A DNA stretch of 52,333 nt, taken from Labilithrix sp. GTDB lineage: Bacteria; Myxococcota_A; Polyangia; Polyangiales; Polyangiaceae. Positions 1 to 8,477 of the stretch are shown piece by piece. The translations under genes were made by a program, and so were the position numbers. The stretch's first letter is position 1; each line of letters begins with the position of its first letter. The DNA is taken from the NCBI GenBank assembly GCA_019637175.1, contig JAHBWD010000063.1, positions 1 to 52,333 on the forward strand. The letters run 5' to 3'. The notes beneath the pieces are model-generated. The model made no database searches and was not told the DNA's origin. It saw only the letters and a list, made by a program, of their open reading frames with translations.

Positions 1-2
1 AC

Positions 3-539
3 CGCGACCTCGCCGCCGACGTGAGCAAGGGGCGCTTCCGCGAGGACCTCTACTATCGCCTCAGCGTGTTCCCGATCCGCATCCCGCCGCTGCGTGCCCG
101 CAAGGAGGACATCATCCCGCTCGCGGCGCACTTCATCGCGCTCGTGTCCAAGGAGATCGGCGCGCCGCAGCCGCAGCTGCTCGAGCATCAGGTGGCGGCC
201 CTCCGCGCCTACGAGTGGCCGGGGAACGTGCGCGAGCTCCAGAACGTGATCGAGCGCGCGGTCATCCTCGGCCGAGGCGGCGAGATCCGGCTCGATCAGG
301 TCCTCGGCACCCGCGGCGAGCATCGGCGATCGTCCGGCCCGCCGCCCGCGCCCGCGGAGGAGGTCGTCTCCGATCAGGAGTGGCGTCGCCGCGAGCGCGC
401 GAACCTCGTCGCGGCGCTGACGCGCTCCGCGGGCCGGATCTACGGCACCGGCGGCGCCGCGGAGCTGCTCGGGATCAAGCCGTCGACGCTCCAGTCTCGC
501 CTCCGCGCGCTCGGGATCCGCGCGCGCGAGCGCGTCTGA
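3..539 (+). CDS. Sigma-54-dependent transcriptional activator, C-terminal part (5' end outside window)
   Basis: The open frame enters from the left edge of the window. It begins with RDLAADVSKGRFREDLYYRL, which is the late part of the AAA+ ATPase domain of bacterial enhancer-binding proteins. This continues through FPIRIPPLRARKEDI and WPGNVRELQNVIERAVIL, the conserved C-terminal end of that domain. The last 40 residues contain a Fis-type helix-turn-helix (GGAAELLGIKPSTLQSRLRA). Proteins of this family remodel sigma-54 RNA polymerase at -24/-12 promoters. The sensory N-terminus and the Walker motifs lie outside the window, so the signal it responds to cannot be told. The frame closes with TGA at 537-539. 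The family call is secure. Confidence 0.93.
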   Translation, partial: RDLAADVSKGRFREDLYYRLSVFPIRIPPLRARKEDIIPLAAHFIALVSKEIGAPQPQLLEHQVAALRAYEWPGNVRELQNVIERAVILGRGGEIRLDQVLGTRGEHRRSSGPPPAPAEEVVSDQEWRRRERANLVAALTRSAGRIYGTGGAAELLGIKPSTLQSRLRALGIRARERV

Positions 540-656
540 GCTCCTCCGCCCGCCCGTCGCGCGTCGCTCGCTTCGCCGCGAGGCGACGCGCCCGTGGCGA
601 GCGCCTTGCAACCCGTCGAGCCGAGCGCCCGTAGGCGCCTGGAAGGGGTCCGTCCG

Positions 657-1154
657 ATGCTCGACTTGATCGTCCGCTACCTCCACGAGGCCATGATCCC
701 GTTCCGGCTCTCGAGCTACCCGAGCATGGAACACCTGCCGAAGGCCGTTCAGCCGCTCCCGAAGCACGCCGTCTTGGTGGAGTCCCAGATCGTGCTGATC
801 GGCGACAAGCTCGCGCTCCTCTGCTTCGTCGCGAGCGATCAGGTCGACCTCTCCGCGCTCGCGAACGAGCTCGACGCGGCGGTGATCGACGCGACCGAGG
901 ACGATCTCCCCGAGGCGCTCAAGCGAGGAGGCGCGCCGCCGCCGCTCGGACAGCTCTTCGGGCTGCCCGTCATCGTCGACGAGAGGGTCACGCGCGCAGG
1001 GTCCGTCGTGTTCCAGCCGTTCGGCGAGAGCGACTTCGTCGAGCTGCCCTACGACGACTACGCCCGCCAGGAGCAGCCGCGCGTCGCGTCCTTCGTGCGC
1101 GCGGGCGAGCTGCCCGAGCACGCCGGCGCCTCGACCGGCGTGCCCGCGGGCTGA
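657..1154 (+). CDS. YbaK/aminoacyl-tRNA deacylase-domain protein
   Basis: This protein of 165 residues has the YbaK/ProX-like layout. A short helical N-terminus (MLDLIVRYLHEAMIPF) is followed by KHAVLVESQIVLIGDKLALLCFVASDQVDL and then by the LGQLFGLPVIVDERV segment that is usual late in this fold. Relatives deacylate mischarged tRNAs in trans. The usual catalytic lysine cannot be assigned with certainty by eye, so the activity is inferred. I chose ATG 657 over an upstream in-frame GTG at 594 because GGAAGGGG stands at 641-648, a good ribosome binding site. It follows the activator gene on the same strand after 117 bases. Confidence 0.75.
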   Translation: MLDLIVRYLHEAMIPFRLSSYPSMEHLPKAVQPLPKHAVLVESQIVLIGDKLALLCFVASDQVDLSALANELDAAVIDATEDDLPEALKRGGAPPPLGQLFGLPVIVDERVTRAGSVVFQPFGESDFVELPYDDYARQEQPRVASFVRAGELPEHAGASTGVPAG

Positions 1155-1184
1155 CTCGGCCGAGGGACGCGCGGGCCTCGCGCC

Positions 1185-3641
1185 TCAGGCTCTGACCTTC
1201 TCGCTCGCGGCGTCGTAGAGCGGCCTCAGCGAGGCGACGGCCGGGTAGCTCTTGCCCGCGATGTCGACCTCCCACGAGCCCGCGTCGAGGTACTTCTGAT
1301 CGATCGGCTCGCCCGCGTCGATCATCGCGAGGCCCACGGCCCCGCCGAGGGTGAAGCCGTACGACGCCGCGCGGATGTAGCCGAGCGCCTTGCCGTTCCG
1401 CTTCACGATCTCCGCGTGGAAGAGGAGCGGCTCCGGATCCTTCACGAGGACCTGCGCCAGCCGCCGCGTGAGCGGGCCCGCGGCCTTCTTCGCGAGCACC
1501 GCCTCCTTGCCGAGGAAGCCGCCGGGCTTGTCGAGATCGAGCGCGAAGCCGAGCCCGGCCTCGAGGACCGAGTCGGTGTTGTCGATGTCGTGGCCGTAGT
1601 CGCGGTAGCCCTTCTCCATGCGGAGGCTCGCGAGCGCCTTGAGGCCCGCGTGCACGAGCCCGACCCGCTTGCCGGCCTCCACGATGCGATCGTAGACGTG
1701 CGGCGCCTGCTCCGACGGGATGTAGAGCTCGTAGCCGAGCTCGCCGAGGTACGTGATGCGGACGCAGAGCACGCGGGCGAAGCCGATGTCGATCTCGCGC
1801 GCGGCGCGGAACGGGAAGGCCTCGTTCGAGAGGTCGCTCGTCGTGATCGACTGCATCAGCTCGCGCGATCGCGGGCCCTGGACGTTGATCTGCGCGTAGC
1901 CCGACGTCACGTCGGTGACGAACGCGTGCGCGTCGCCGATCCGCCGGCGCATCCACGTCTCGACGTGGCGATGCGCCGTGTCGGAGGCGACGACCCAGAA
2001 GCGCTCGTCGTCGAGCTTCGTGACGGTGAGATCGGCCTCGAGCTTCCCGCCTTCGTTGAGCCACTGCGTGTACGTGATGAGGCCGGCGGGGCCGTCGACC
2101 TGGTTCGCCGAGATGTGGTTCAGGAGGCGGCCGGCGTCTCTTCCCTGCACCAAGAACTTCGCCATGAACGACATGTCCATGAGGATGACGCCCTCGCGCG
2201 TCGCCCTGTGCTCCGCCGCCCAATTCGGAAACCAGCTCTGCTTGCCCCACGAGAGCGACTCGACCTTCGGCTCCTGGCCCTCGCCCGCGTACCAGTCGGC
2301 GCCTTCCCAGCCGCTCACGTCGCGGAAGTACGCGCCTTGCGCCGCGAGGCGATCGTGCACCGCCGAGCGCTTCGCGCCGCGCGCGGTCGTCATCGAGCGC
2401 GTCGGGTAGTGGCACTGGTACACCATCCCGAGCGACTCGACCGTGCGCGTGCGGCGGTACTCGGGGTTCGATTGATACGGATGGAGGCGATCGATGTTCA
2501 TCCCCGTGACGTCGACGTCGGGGCGCCCGCTCTCGATCCAGTGCGCGATCACGCGGCCGAGGCCGCCGCCGGTGATGATGCCGATCGAGTTGAGGCCCGC
2601 GGCGACGAAGTAGTTCTTGAGCTCCGGCGCCTCGCCGACGCACGGCGCGAGATCGGGCGTGAAGCTCTCCGGACCGCAGAAGAACTTCTTCACGCCCACC
2701 TCGAGCGAGCAGGGGATGCGCGACATCGCCTTCTCGACGTAGGGGCCCATGCGATCCCAGTCGGGCGTGATCTCGCCGAACGAGAAGTCGCCGGGGATCC
2801 CCTCGACCTTCCACGGCGCGCAGATCGGCTCGAAGAGGCCGACCATCAGGCCGCCGACCTCTTCGCGGAAGTAGCCGTACGACCCGGGATCCTCGAGCAC
2901 GGGGAACGACTTCGAGAGCTCGGGGATGCGATCGGTGATGAGGTAGTAGTGCTCGGCGGCCTGGAGCGGAACGTTGACGCCCGCCTGCGCGCCGAGCTGC
3001 CGCGCCCACATGCCGGCGCAGTTGACGACGTACTCGGCCTCGATGTCGCCGTAGACCGTGGAGACGCCGGTGACGACGCCGCGCTTCTTGCGCACGCCCG
3101 TCACCGTCACGCCCTCGAGGATCGTCGCGCCCTGCATGCGCGCGCCCTTCGCGAGCGCCATCGTGATGTCGACCGGGTTGCCCTTGCCGTCTTCCTTCAC
3201 GTAGAAGCCTGCGAGCAGATCGTCGGTCTTCGCGAGCGGGAAGAGCTCGCGCACTTGCGACGGCGAGATCTCGTGCACGTCGACGCCGCAATGGCGGTTG
3301 AACGCGGCGACGCGGCGGTACTCTTCGAGGCGATCCCTGTCGGCCGCGACCTCGATGAAGCCGACGGGCGAGAACCCGGTCGACAGGCCCGTCTCCGCCT
3401 CGAGGCGCGCGTAGAGATCGCGCGAGTACTTGCGCATCTCGGTCGAGGTCTCCGACGTCGAGCCGAACGTCACGATGAGGCCGGCGGCGTGCCACGTCGT
3501 GCCCGACGTGAGTCGATCGCGCTCGAGGAGCACCACGTCCTTCCAGCCCATGTGGGCGAGGTGATAGGCGACGGAGCAGCCGATGATGCCGCCTCCGATG
3601 ATGACCACACGCGCGCGCTCGGGCAGGACGGGATGAGTCAT
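1185..3641 (-). CDS. FAD-dependent oxidoreductase fused to GcvT-like domain (sarcosine/dimethylglycine dehydrogenase type)
   Basis: This is an 818-residue two-part enzyme. Residues 10-380 form a D-amino-acid-oxidase-type FAD domain with the dinucleotide-binding GGGIIG at 16-21. The GTTWHAAG segment follows, and its His51 is at the position that carries covalent FAD in dimethylglycine dehydrogenases. Residues of about 430-810 match the aminomethyltransferase (GcvT) folate-binding domain and its C-terminal barrel, including LITYTQWLNEGGKLEADLTV and the LGELGYELYIP region. Family members oxidatively demethylate N-methylated glycines and pass the one-carbon unit to tetrahydrofolate. ATG 3641 is preceded by GAGGAAG. 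Upstream in-frame codons to 3689 lack such a site. No soxBDG-like or folate genes are adjacent, so the exact substrate is open. Confidence 0.88.
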   Translation of the reverse strand: MTHPVLPERARVVIIGGGIIGCSVAYHLAHMGWKDVVLLERDRLTSGTTWHAAGLIVTFGSTSETSTEMRKYSRDLYARLEAETGLSTGFSPVGFIEVAADRDRLEEYRRVAAFNRHCGVDVHEISPSQVRELFPLAKTDDLLAGFYVKEDGKGNPVDITMALAKGARMQGATILEGVTVTGVRKKRGVVTGVSTVYGDIEAEYVVNCAGMWARQLGAQAGVNVPLQAAEHYYLITDRIPELSKSFPVLEDPGSYGYFREEVGGLMVGLFEPICAPWKVEGIPGDFSFGEITPDWDRMGPYVEKAMSRIPCSLEVGVKKFFCGPESFTPDLAPCVGEAPELKNYFVAAGLNSIGIITGGGLGRVIAHWIESGRPDVDVTGMNIDRLHPYQSNPEYRRTRTVESLGMVYQCHYPTRSMTTARGAKRSAVHDRLAAQGAYFRDVSGWEGADWYAGEGQEPKVESLSWGKQSWFPNWAAEHRATREGVILMDMSFMAKFLVQGRDAGRLLNHISANQVDGPAGLITYTQWLNEGGKLEADLTVTKLDDERFWVVASDTAHRHVETWMRRRIGDAHAFVTDVTSGYAQINVQGPRSRELMQSITTSDLSNEAFPFRAAREIDIGFARVLCVRITYLGELGYELYIPSEQAPHVYDRIVEAGKRVGLVHAGLKALASLRMEKGYRDYGHDIDNTDSVLEAGLGFALDLDKPGGFLGKEAVLAKKAAGPLTRRLAQVLVKDPEPLLFHAEIVKRNGKALGYIRAASYGFTLGGAVGLAMIDAGEPIDQKYLDAGSWEVDIAGKSYPAVASLRPLYDAASEKVRA

Positions 3642-3725
3642 GACTTCTTCCTCGGCTGCGTTCTTAGAAGCGCGCGGAGGGGGACGCAACTCCTCGCGCG
3701 CGCGACGCGCTGATGGCTCGCACCC

Positions 3726-4607
3726 TCAAGGCGCGGCCGTGCCGGCGGCGTAGTGCGCGGCGACCCGGGCGGCGGTGAGCGGCTTGTCGTAGAGCGCGGG
3801 CTCGTCGACCGCCCAGCCCGACGCGCATCCCGACACCGTGTCCGGGCTCTCCGCGGCGCACCCGATGTAGAAGTCGCCCGAGGCGGTGTGCGGCGAGGTA
3901 TCGTTCTCGGTCTCGCGGATGATGCCGTCGAGGTACGAGCTCAGCTTCGTTCCGTCGTACGTGAAGACGAGGTGAGCGAAGCGCGTGAGCGTGAGCGTGG
4001 GGACGCCGACGTAGCGGACGACCGGTCCGCCTTCGGGCGCGAAGCCTTCGTAGCCGGCCGCGCCGTTGGCGTAGCCGATGATCGACCAGCCGTAGCGCGG
4101 GAAGCCCGGAGGCTCCGTCGACATGAGCCACCGGAGATCGCCGAAGGCCGCCGGCTTGACCCAGATCTCGATCGTGAACGGCGCGCGATCGACGAACGCG
4201 AACGCGCGCGTGATCGCCTTCAGGTGCGCGCTGTTGTTCAAGACCACCGCGCGTGAGCCCGCGACGCCTTCGGCGCCGAGCTGCGGGCTCTGTCGGTACT
4301 GCGCGTCGACCGCGCCGATCTCCGCCTTCGCGACCGTGCCCGCCGTCTCCTCGAGCCGCCAGTACGCGATCGGCCCGTCGGCGAGCACCGCCGCACGATA
4401 CGCCGCCGATCGCGGGTTCGAAGGCTCGGCGTCGGCGACGCTGTCCGGCGCGTCGGGCGCGGCGTCGACGGGTGTGGCGACGTCCGTCGCCGCGTCGTCG
4501 GGCCCGTCCACGCCGTCTTCCCGCAGGCCGCTCAAGGAGGTGAAGAGCGAGCAGGAGGTGAGGAGCGACGCGAGGAGGAGCGCCGTCGTGGTGCGGTGTC
4601 GCGCCAT
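3726..4607 (-). CDS. Lipoprotein with LamG/concanavalin-like domain
   Basis: A 293-residue exported protein. The N-terminus is a lipoprotein signal with Cys19 (LLTSC). A low-complexity linker rich in Asp, Ala and Pro (about 30-65) follows, of a kind common in myxobacterial surface lipoproteins. From about residue 72 the protein has the LamG/laminin-G-like jelly-roll pattern: GPIAYWRLEE, then FTIEIWVKP, then ARFAHLVFTYDG-type strands and SSYLDGI, ending in VDEPALYDKPLTAARVAAHY. This fold usually binds carbohydrate or protein ligands; no enzyme motif is present. It is divergent from the lipoprotein at 4673 with only 65 bases between the starts, which must hold both promoters. Confidence 0.82.
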   Translation of the reverse strand: MARHRTTTALLLASLLTSCSLFTSLSGLREDGVDGPDDAATDVATPVDAAPDAPDSVADAEPSNPRSAAYRAAVLADGPIAYWRLEETAGTVAKAEIGAVDAQYRQSPQLGAEGVAGSRAVVLNNSAHLKAITRAFAFVDRAPFTIEIWVKPAAFGDLRWLMSTEPPGFPRYGWSIIGYANGAAGYEGFAPEGGPVVRYVGVPTLTLTRFAHLVFTYDGTKLSSYLDGIIRETENDTSPHTASGDFYIGCAAESPDTVSGCASGWAVDEPALYDKPLTAARVAAHYAAGTAAP

Positions 4608-4672
4608 CAGTCCATCGTAACACGTCGCGTGGCCGAGCCGCGGCGGGCAGGGCAGGCTACGATGTTCGTCGC

Positions 4673-6173
4673 ATGATGCGAGCGCCTCCGATCGTCTTCG
4701 GTCTCGTCCTCGCGGCTTCCTGCTCGACGCGTCCTCCGGCCCCGACCGCGGCGCGTGATGCGTCCGGCGAGGCGCCCGCTTCGGCCGCGCCGAAGTCCGC
4801 CGGACCGATCGCGAGCGCCGACGACGCAGGCGCCGCGGCGCCCATGAGCGATCTCCCGAGCAGGCCGGGGCGCTACGACGTGAGCGTTCCTTCGCCGTCG
4901 TCCGAGCTCGCCGAGTTCTTGCGCGCGCGCGTTCCCAAGGGCGGATCGGTGAGCGACGATCCGCCGAGGGTGTTTCACACGGTTCAGAGCGGCGAGACGC
5001 TCCAGACCATCGTCGCCGCGTATCAACCGCTCAGCGATCTCTACACGCGCGCCGAGCTCCAAGACGCCATCGTGCGCAAGAACGCCTCCGTGACGCCGGG
5101 CAAGAAGATCGAGATCCCGCGCATCACCACGCGCGTCATCCGCGACGATCCGAGAGACGAGCGGCTCGGCTGGCCCGAGGATCGCGCGCTCCGCGGCGTC
5201 TTCGTGACGGGCTCCTACGCGGGCATCAAGTGGGTCGACACGCTCGACAAGCTCGCCGAGCGCGGGCTCAACGCCGTCGTCCTCGACGGGAAGGACTACG
5301 AGGGATACGTCAACTACCCCTCGAAGGCGAAGGTCGCGGTCGAGACGAAGGCGATGCAGAAGATCTTCGTGCCCGATCTCGCGCGCGCGATCCGCTTCGC
5401 GCACTGGCGCGGCGTGCGCGTCATCATCCGCATTCCTTGCTTTCACGATCCGTGGGCCGACAAGCACGCGAAGGACGCGCGCATGTCGATTCGCTTCGCG
5501 CAGACCAACAAGCCGATCCACGTCGACTGGCTCGATCCGACCAACACCGAAGCGCAGGACTACGTCATCGAGCTCGCGAAGGAGGGCATCGAGGCGGGCG
5601 CCGACGAGATCCAGCTCGACTACGTGCGCTTCCCCGTGCACCTCAGTCAGAAGGTCGCCGTCCTCCCGCAACAGAGAGGATCGGTCGAAGATCATCCGCG
5701 AGTTCGTCAAGCGCGTGCGCGCCGTCACGTCGGCGTCGGGCGTCGCGCTCTCGCTCGACTTCTTCGGCGTCGCCGCGACCGGCGAGATGAGCGACATCGA
5801 GTACCTCGGGCAGCACATCCCGACGGTCGCGCCCGAGGCCGACGCGATCAGCCTCATGAGCTACCCGTCGCACTACAGCAAGGGTTGGATGGGCTTCAAG
5901 GAGCCGGGCGAGCACCCGGAGGTGATCGGCATCGGCAACGAAGCCGCGCGCAAGCAGCTCGCGCCCACCGGCGCGTCCACGATCTTGCGCACGTGGCTCC
6001 AGGCGTTCCCGCTCCGCGCGAGCAACTACGGACCGGCGTACGTCGCCGCGCAGGCGAAGATCGCGGAGAGCTCCGGCGGCGTCGGCTGGCTGATGTGGAG
6101 CCCCTCGTGTGAGTACAGCGCGGTGTGGAACGGATTCCCGCTCCAGAAGAAGGCCCCCTCCCGAGCACAGTAG
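4673..6173 (+). pseudogene. LysM and glycoside-hydrolase-like (DUF4015) lipoprotein, interrupted by a frameshift
   Basis: The gene starts at ATG 4673 with a lipoprotein signal (LVLAASC, Cys17) and an Ala/Pro/Asp-rich linker. A LysM-like module (FHTVQSGETL onward) lies at about residues 101-150. A TIM-barrel-like domain begins near residue 170 (LRGVFVTGSYAG, KGLNAVVLDGKD-like, VRVIIRIPCFHDPW, ADEIQLDYVRFP) as in putative glycosyl hydrolases of the DUF4015 group. Near 5665-5680 the frame shifts. The first frame loses similarity after VAVLPQ, and the conserved continuation (EDRSKIIREFVKRVRAV... LDFFGVAATGE... DAISLMSYPSHY... GGVGWLMWSP) runs in the frame that ends at TAG 6171-6173. One extra base in the CAACAGAG run would account for it. 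This could be a real mutation or an assembly error; both halves are well conserved, which favours a recent event or an error. Confidence 0.8.
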
Positions 6174-6185
6174 AGGAGGGGGCCT
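6151..6185 (+). terminator. Perfect 11-bp inverted repeat spanning the stop codon of the LysM/GH gene
   Basis: AGGCCCCCTCC at 6151-6161 is exactly complementary to GGAGGGGGCCT at 6175-6185, with a 13-base loop that contains the TAG stop. This would form a very stable GC hairpin. No T-run follows, so it is not a canonical intrinsic terminator, but a hairpin of this strength at a gene end probably halts transcription or protects the 3' end. Confidence 0.5.
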
Positions 6186-6306
6186 GGTGGATCGGCATCT
6201 ACCCGAAATCAGGTAGCCGCCGGCCCGTTTCGCGTGGGAGTGCACGATTTCAGTAGGGATGACTGTTGGTCTTACCTTTGCACACAGTGGCGGCAGAGGT
6301 ATTCAG

Positions 6307-7734
6307 ATGCCCATTCGTTCCTTCTCCCGTGCCGGTCTCGCCGCTCTCCTCGCCTCGATCGCCACCTTCGCGGCGGCGCCCGCCGAAGCGGCTCCTTGCG
6401 ACGCCGCCTCGCTGACCTGCTCGGTCGGAACCGCGGCCTCGCTCAAGGCGCAGATCACGCAGCAGCTGCCGACGCAGATCGACAGCGGATGGATGGACAA
6501 GGGCAACATCAAGATCCGAACGCGCTTCACGATCGATCCCGTGGGCCAAGACCCGCTGATGGCGATCGACATGCAGAAGGGCGCGCTCGTCGAGGCGACG
6601 TGGCCCGAGCCCGGGTACGTCAACCTCAAGCCGGTGCTCGATCAGGGCGCGCAAGGCGCGATGAACATCCGCTACACGCTCGTGCCGAGCCTCGAGGCTT
6701 CGATCTACGGCATCAACGTGAACTACAACGCGTCGCAGCTCGTCAACAAGATCCCCGGCGCGAAGTTCAACTACGACTCGAGGGCGAGCGCGCCCGCGCT
6801 GCCGTGGACCTTCGCCGGCGTCGATCTCAAGATGCCCGCGCCGCCGCTCGACGCGTCGACGATCTTCTCGCTCCCGTTCTCGCAGCTCGGCGTCGGCACC
6901 GGCGTCGCCGAAGGCACGCTCTCGATCCAGGCGGCCGCCGCGCCGACGTTCAAGTACATCACCAAGCAGGTCGCGTTCGACGCGGGCGTCGTCACGTCGG
7001 CCGACGGCTCGGCGAAGATCCCCGCGCCCGACGCCGACTTCATGGAAGTGAGCGCGCTGGTCGCCGGCGAGCTCTCGTTCACCGGCTCGCTCGACGTGAG
7101 GCCCGTCGTCAAGGTCGACTCCGTCGCCGGCGTTCCGACGTTCGGCCTCGTGAAGTTCAGCTTCTCCGCCGTGAGCAAGGCGATCAGCGGCGCGCCCATG
7201 CCCGTCGGCTTCGAGCACCAGACGATCCGCATCCCGCTCGCCAACGTGAAGGTGCCTGCCGCGGGCGTGAGCCTCGGCGAGGTCAAGGGTGGCTCCGAGG
7301 CGACCAAGACGATCACGATCCAGAACACCGGCGAGCTCGGCGCGAAGCTGACGTTCGCGAGCTCCGATCCGCAGTTCCAGGTGCCGAGCGGCGAGGTGAA
7401 GGTGCCGCCGAAGAGCACGTACGATCTCAAGGTCGTCCTGAAGGCGACGAACGGCGGCGCGGCTTCTTCGACCATCACCGTTCGCTCCAACGACGCCGAC
7501 TCTCCCGAGCAGTCGTTCAAGATCGGCGCGAACGGCGCGTCGGTCGACGACGAGGACGACGCCGAAGGTGGCGGCAAGGGCCGCCGCACCGGAGGCAAGG
7601 ACTCGCTCGATCCGATCGGCGAGAACTCGGGCTGCTCCGCCGCGCCCGGCGCGCTCCCCGGAACGACGACGTTCGCCGCGCTCGGCGTCGCGCTCGGCCT
7701 CGCGATGATCGCGCGCCGCCGCCGCGCGCGCTGA
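6307..7734 (+). CDS. Secreted protein with ASH-like Ig domain and MYXO-CTERM-type sorting tail
   Basis: A 475-residue exported protein. It starts with a cleavable signal peptide (LAALLASIATFAAAPAEA). A large beta-rich region of unknown function covers about 30-310. A choice-of-anchor/ASH-type Ig domain follows at about 320-415 (KTITIQNTGELGAKLTFASSD, then VPPKSTYDLKVVL and SSTITVRSNDADSPEQSFKI). After an acidic Gly/Lys linker the C-terminus carries the tripartite MYXO-CTERM pattern: SGCS with Cys443, a hydrophobic stretch (TTTFAALGVALGLAMIA) and a basic RRRRAR end. Such tails are processed by myxosortase-type proteases and anchor the protein at the surface. ATG 6307 was chosen because the signal peptide begins there; an upstream in-frame ATG at 6259 would add 16 atypical residues. 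Its stop abuts the stop of the convergent pirin gene. Confidence 0.85.
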   Translation: MPIRSFSRAGLAALLASIATFAAAPAEAAPCDAASLTCSVGTAASLKAQITQQLPTQIDSGWMDKGNIKIRTRFTIDPVGQDPLMAIDMQKGALVEATWPEPGYVNLKPVLDQGAQGAMNIRYTLVPSLEASIYGINVNYNASQLVNKIPGAKFNYDSRASAPALPWTFAGVDLKMPAPPLDASTIFSLPFSQLGVGTGVAEGTLSIQAAAAPTFKYITKQVAFDAGVVTSADGSAKIPAPDADFMEVSALVAGELSFTGSLDVRPVVKVDSVAGVPTFGLVKFSFSAVSKAISGAPMPVGFEHQTIRIPLANVKVPAAGVSLGEVKGGSEATKTITIQNTGELGAKLTFASSDPQFQVPSGEVKVPPKSTYDLKVVLKATNGGAASSTITVRSNDADSPEQSFKIGANGASVDDEDDAEGGGKGRRTGGKDSLDPIGENSGCSAAPGALPGTTTFAALGVALGLAMIARRRRAR

Positions 7735-8457
7735 TCAGGCGAGATCGAAGACCAGGATCTCCGCCGCTTCGACGCCCTCGAGCGGGATGCGGCCGCCGGC
7801 GCTCGTGAACGCGGCGTCGCCCGCGGAGAGCTCGTGATCGTCGACGCGGATCTTGCCGCGCGCGACGTGGATCCAGGCGTGACGCCCCTGAACGACCACG
7901 TGCTCCGCGCGCGCTCCGGGATCGAGGATGCTCGCGAAGACGCGCGCGTCGGCGTGGATCGTGAGGCTCCCGCCTTCTCCGTTCGGCGACGCGATGAGGC
8001 GCAGCTTGCCCCGTTTGTCGTCGTCGGCGAACGTCTGCTGCTCGTAGCTCGGCGGGATCGGGCGCTGGTTCGGCTGGATCCAGACCTGGAGGAAGTGGAC
8101 GCGCTCGCTCTTCGACGCGTTGTACTCGCTGTGCGTGACGCCGGTGCCCGCCGACATGCGCTGCACGTCGCCGGGGCGGATCACCGAGCCCGTCCCGATC
8201 GAGTCTGCGTGCTCGAGGCCGCCGCCGAGGACGAACGAGAGGATCTCCATGTCGCGATGGGAGTGCTTGGGGAAGCCCTGCCCGGGCGCGACGCGGTCTT
8301 CGTTGATCACGCGAAGCGCGCGGAAGCCCATCCACTTGGGATCGTAGTAGTCGGCGAAGGAGAACGTGTGCCAGCTGTCGAGCCAGCCGTGGTCGGCGTG
8401 GCCTCGCTCCGTCGCGCGGCGGACGTCGACGGGGGCGATGGGTTCGTTCGCGCTCAT
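7735..8457 (-). CDS. Pirin family protein
   Basis: A 240-residue bicupin. The N-terminal cupin has the pirin signature FPKHSHRDMEILSFVL and GVTHSEYN, giving the expected metal ligands His65, His67, His109 and Glu111. HGWLDSWHTFSFADYYDP near residue 23 is also typical. The C-terminal cupin (AWIHVARGKIRVDDHELSAGDA) lacks metal ligands, as in the family. Pirins are iron-binding proteins; some oxidise flavonols such as quercetin and others act as redox-sensitive regulators. ATG 8457 is preceded by AGAGGGCG, so the six extra residues of the upstream frame are not needed. It is convergent with the MYXO-CTERM gene with no gap between the stops. Confidence 0.93.
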   Translation of the reverse strand: MSANEPIAPVDVRRATERGHADHGWLDSWHTFSFADYYDPKWMGFRALRVINEDRVAPGQGFPKHSHRDMEILSFVLGGGLEHADSIGTGSVIRPGDVQRMSAGTGVTHSEYNASKSERVHFLQVWIQPNQRPIPPSYEQQTFADDDKRGKLRLIASPNGEGGSLTIHADARVFASILDPGARAEHVVVQGRHAWIHVARGKIRVDDHELSAGDAAFTSAGGRIPLEGVEAAEILVFDLA

Positions 8458-8477
8458 CGCCCTCTGATGTAGCACGC

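Noticed and set aside
988..3713. Long open frames on both strands over the sarcosine-dehydrogenase-type gene
   Set aside because: They are rich in Arg and Ala and lack any motif. The 818-residue flavoenzyme explains the region.
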